Notes under the pieces: model-generated
Database searches by the model: none
What the model was told of the DNA's origin: nothing
What the model saw: the letters and a program-made list of their open reading frames with translations, nothing else
Source of the DNA: Seramator thermalis
GTDB lineage: Bacteria > Bacteroidota > Bacteroidia > Bacteroidales > Dysgonomonadaceae
Assembly (NCBI RefSeq): GCF_004138125.1
Contig: NZ_RXHS01000004.1
Location: 62,001-126,000, forward strand
Direction of reading: 5' to 3'
Length of the DNA stretch: 64,000 nt
Position numbers and translations under genes: made by a program
Part shown: piece after piece, positions 63,877 through 64,000 of the stretch
How the letters are laid out: every line of letters begins with the position of its first letter
How positions within the stretch are numbered: the first letter of the stretch is position 1

Positions 63877-64000
63877 TTATTTTTTCTTTGCTCCCGGTTT
63901 TGCTGCAGTTGCTGCTCCCGGTTTAGGACGTTTAGCCCCATATTTCGAACGTCGTTGTGTACGACCATTTACGCCGGCAGTGTCGAGTGTACCTCGAACG
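63877..64000 (-). CDS. rpsL: 30S ribosomal protein S12, C-terminal part (cut by window edge)
   Basis: The final 40 codons are in the window, reading [20 protein letters not shown] and ending in a Lys/Ala/Pro tail ([13 protein letters not shown]). The VRGTLD-AGV-R-QRRSKYG segment is diagnostic of S12; the tail is longer than the E. coli end. The decoding-site loops lie outside the window. Confidence 0.95.
   Translation of the reverse strand, partial: VRGTLDTAGVNGRTQRRSKYGAKRPKPGAATAAKPGAKKK

Overview
The window is a chromosomal segment of a Bacteroidota bacterium, most likely order Bacteroidales (Dysgonomonadaceae/Porphyromonadaceae-like; family is inference). Reasons: recurrent TAnnTTTG promoter boxes with an upstream TTG/TTTG about 20 bases away (clearest before gdhA, arsR, the aldolase and the orphan gene at 17.9 kb), few Shine-Dalgarno sites, family types common in this phylum (DUF3467, DUF1080, DUF5916, paired Gfo/Idh/MocA proteins, CdsZ-type zinc ribbon protein, baeRF-like protein), and an S10-spc-alpha ribosomal cluster lacking tuf and adk.

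Layout. 0-4 kb: alanine dehydrogenase (cut by the window edge), a DUF3467 protein, class II fructose-bisphosphate aldolase and a protein resembling bacterial relatives of eRF1/Pelota. 4.2-15.9 kb: a minus-strand carbohydrate locus in two blocks. The upstream block (15.9 to 10.3 kb) codes for a PNGase F-like amidase, a CBM9-like protein, a GH29 alpha-L-fucosidase and a GHL10-type protein. The downstream block (9.85 to 4.3 kb) codes for a DoxX membrane protein, two exported-looking Gfo/Idh/MocA oxidoreductases, a DUF1080 lipoprotein and a TIM-barrel sugar isomerase/epimerase lipoprotein. A reasonable reading is release and trimming of fucosylated N-glycans followed by oxidative (3-keto) glycoside cleavage. 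No SusC/SusD pair and no regulator lie beside it.

15.9-18.7 kb: a gene-poor stretch with three copies (plus an inverted half copy) of a modular palindromic element around one orphan gene, and a possible small RNA. 18.7-20.3 kb: an arsenic cassette arsR-DUF3147-arsM without an efflux pump. 20.4-45.7 kb: mostly housekeeping and envelope genes: an OYE-type flavin oxidoreductase, an atypical SDR, metG, a YfhO-type membrane protein, an AddB-like Fe-S nuclease, gdhA, trmB, a decayed four-helix-bundle gene, mrp, a Nudix hydrolase, a TPR protein with a partner outer-membrane barrel, a CdsZ-type protein with a Nif3-like protein, an SGNH-like hydrolase, a 42-bp tandem repeat and a DUF5916 protein.

45.8-64 kb: the str/S10/spc/alpha ribosomal supercluster, all on the minus strand, from rpsL (cut by the window edge) through rpsG, fusA, rpsJ and the r-protein genes to secY, map, infA, rpmJ, rpsM, rpsK, rpsD, rpoA and rplQ, ending at two tandem terminator-like hairpins. 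Long spacers before rpsG, rplC, rpsH and rpsD stand out; those before rplC and rpsD hold good inverted repeats and are candidate r-protein leader or processing elements.

The best leads for something undescribed are the modular palindromic repeats with the orphan gene at 16-18.5 kb, the structured ribosomal spacers, and the combined N-glycan/3-keto-glycoside locus. I did not find a clear new defence or mobile system.
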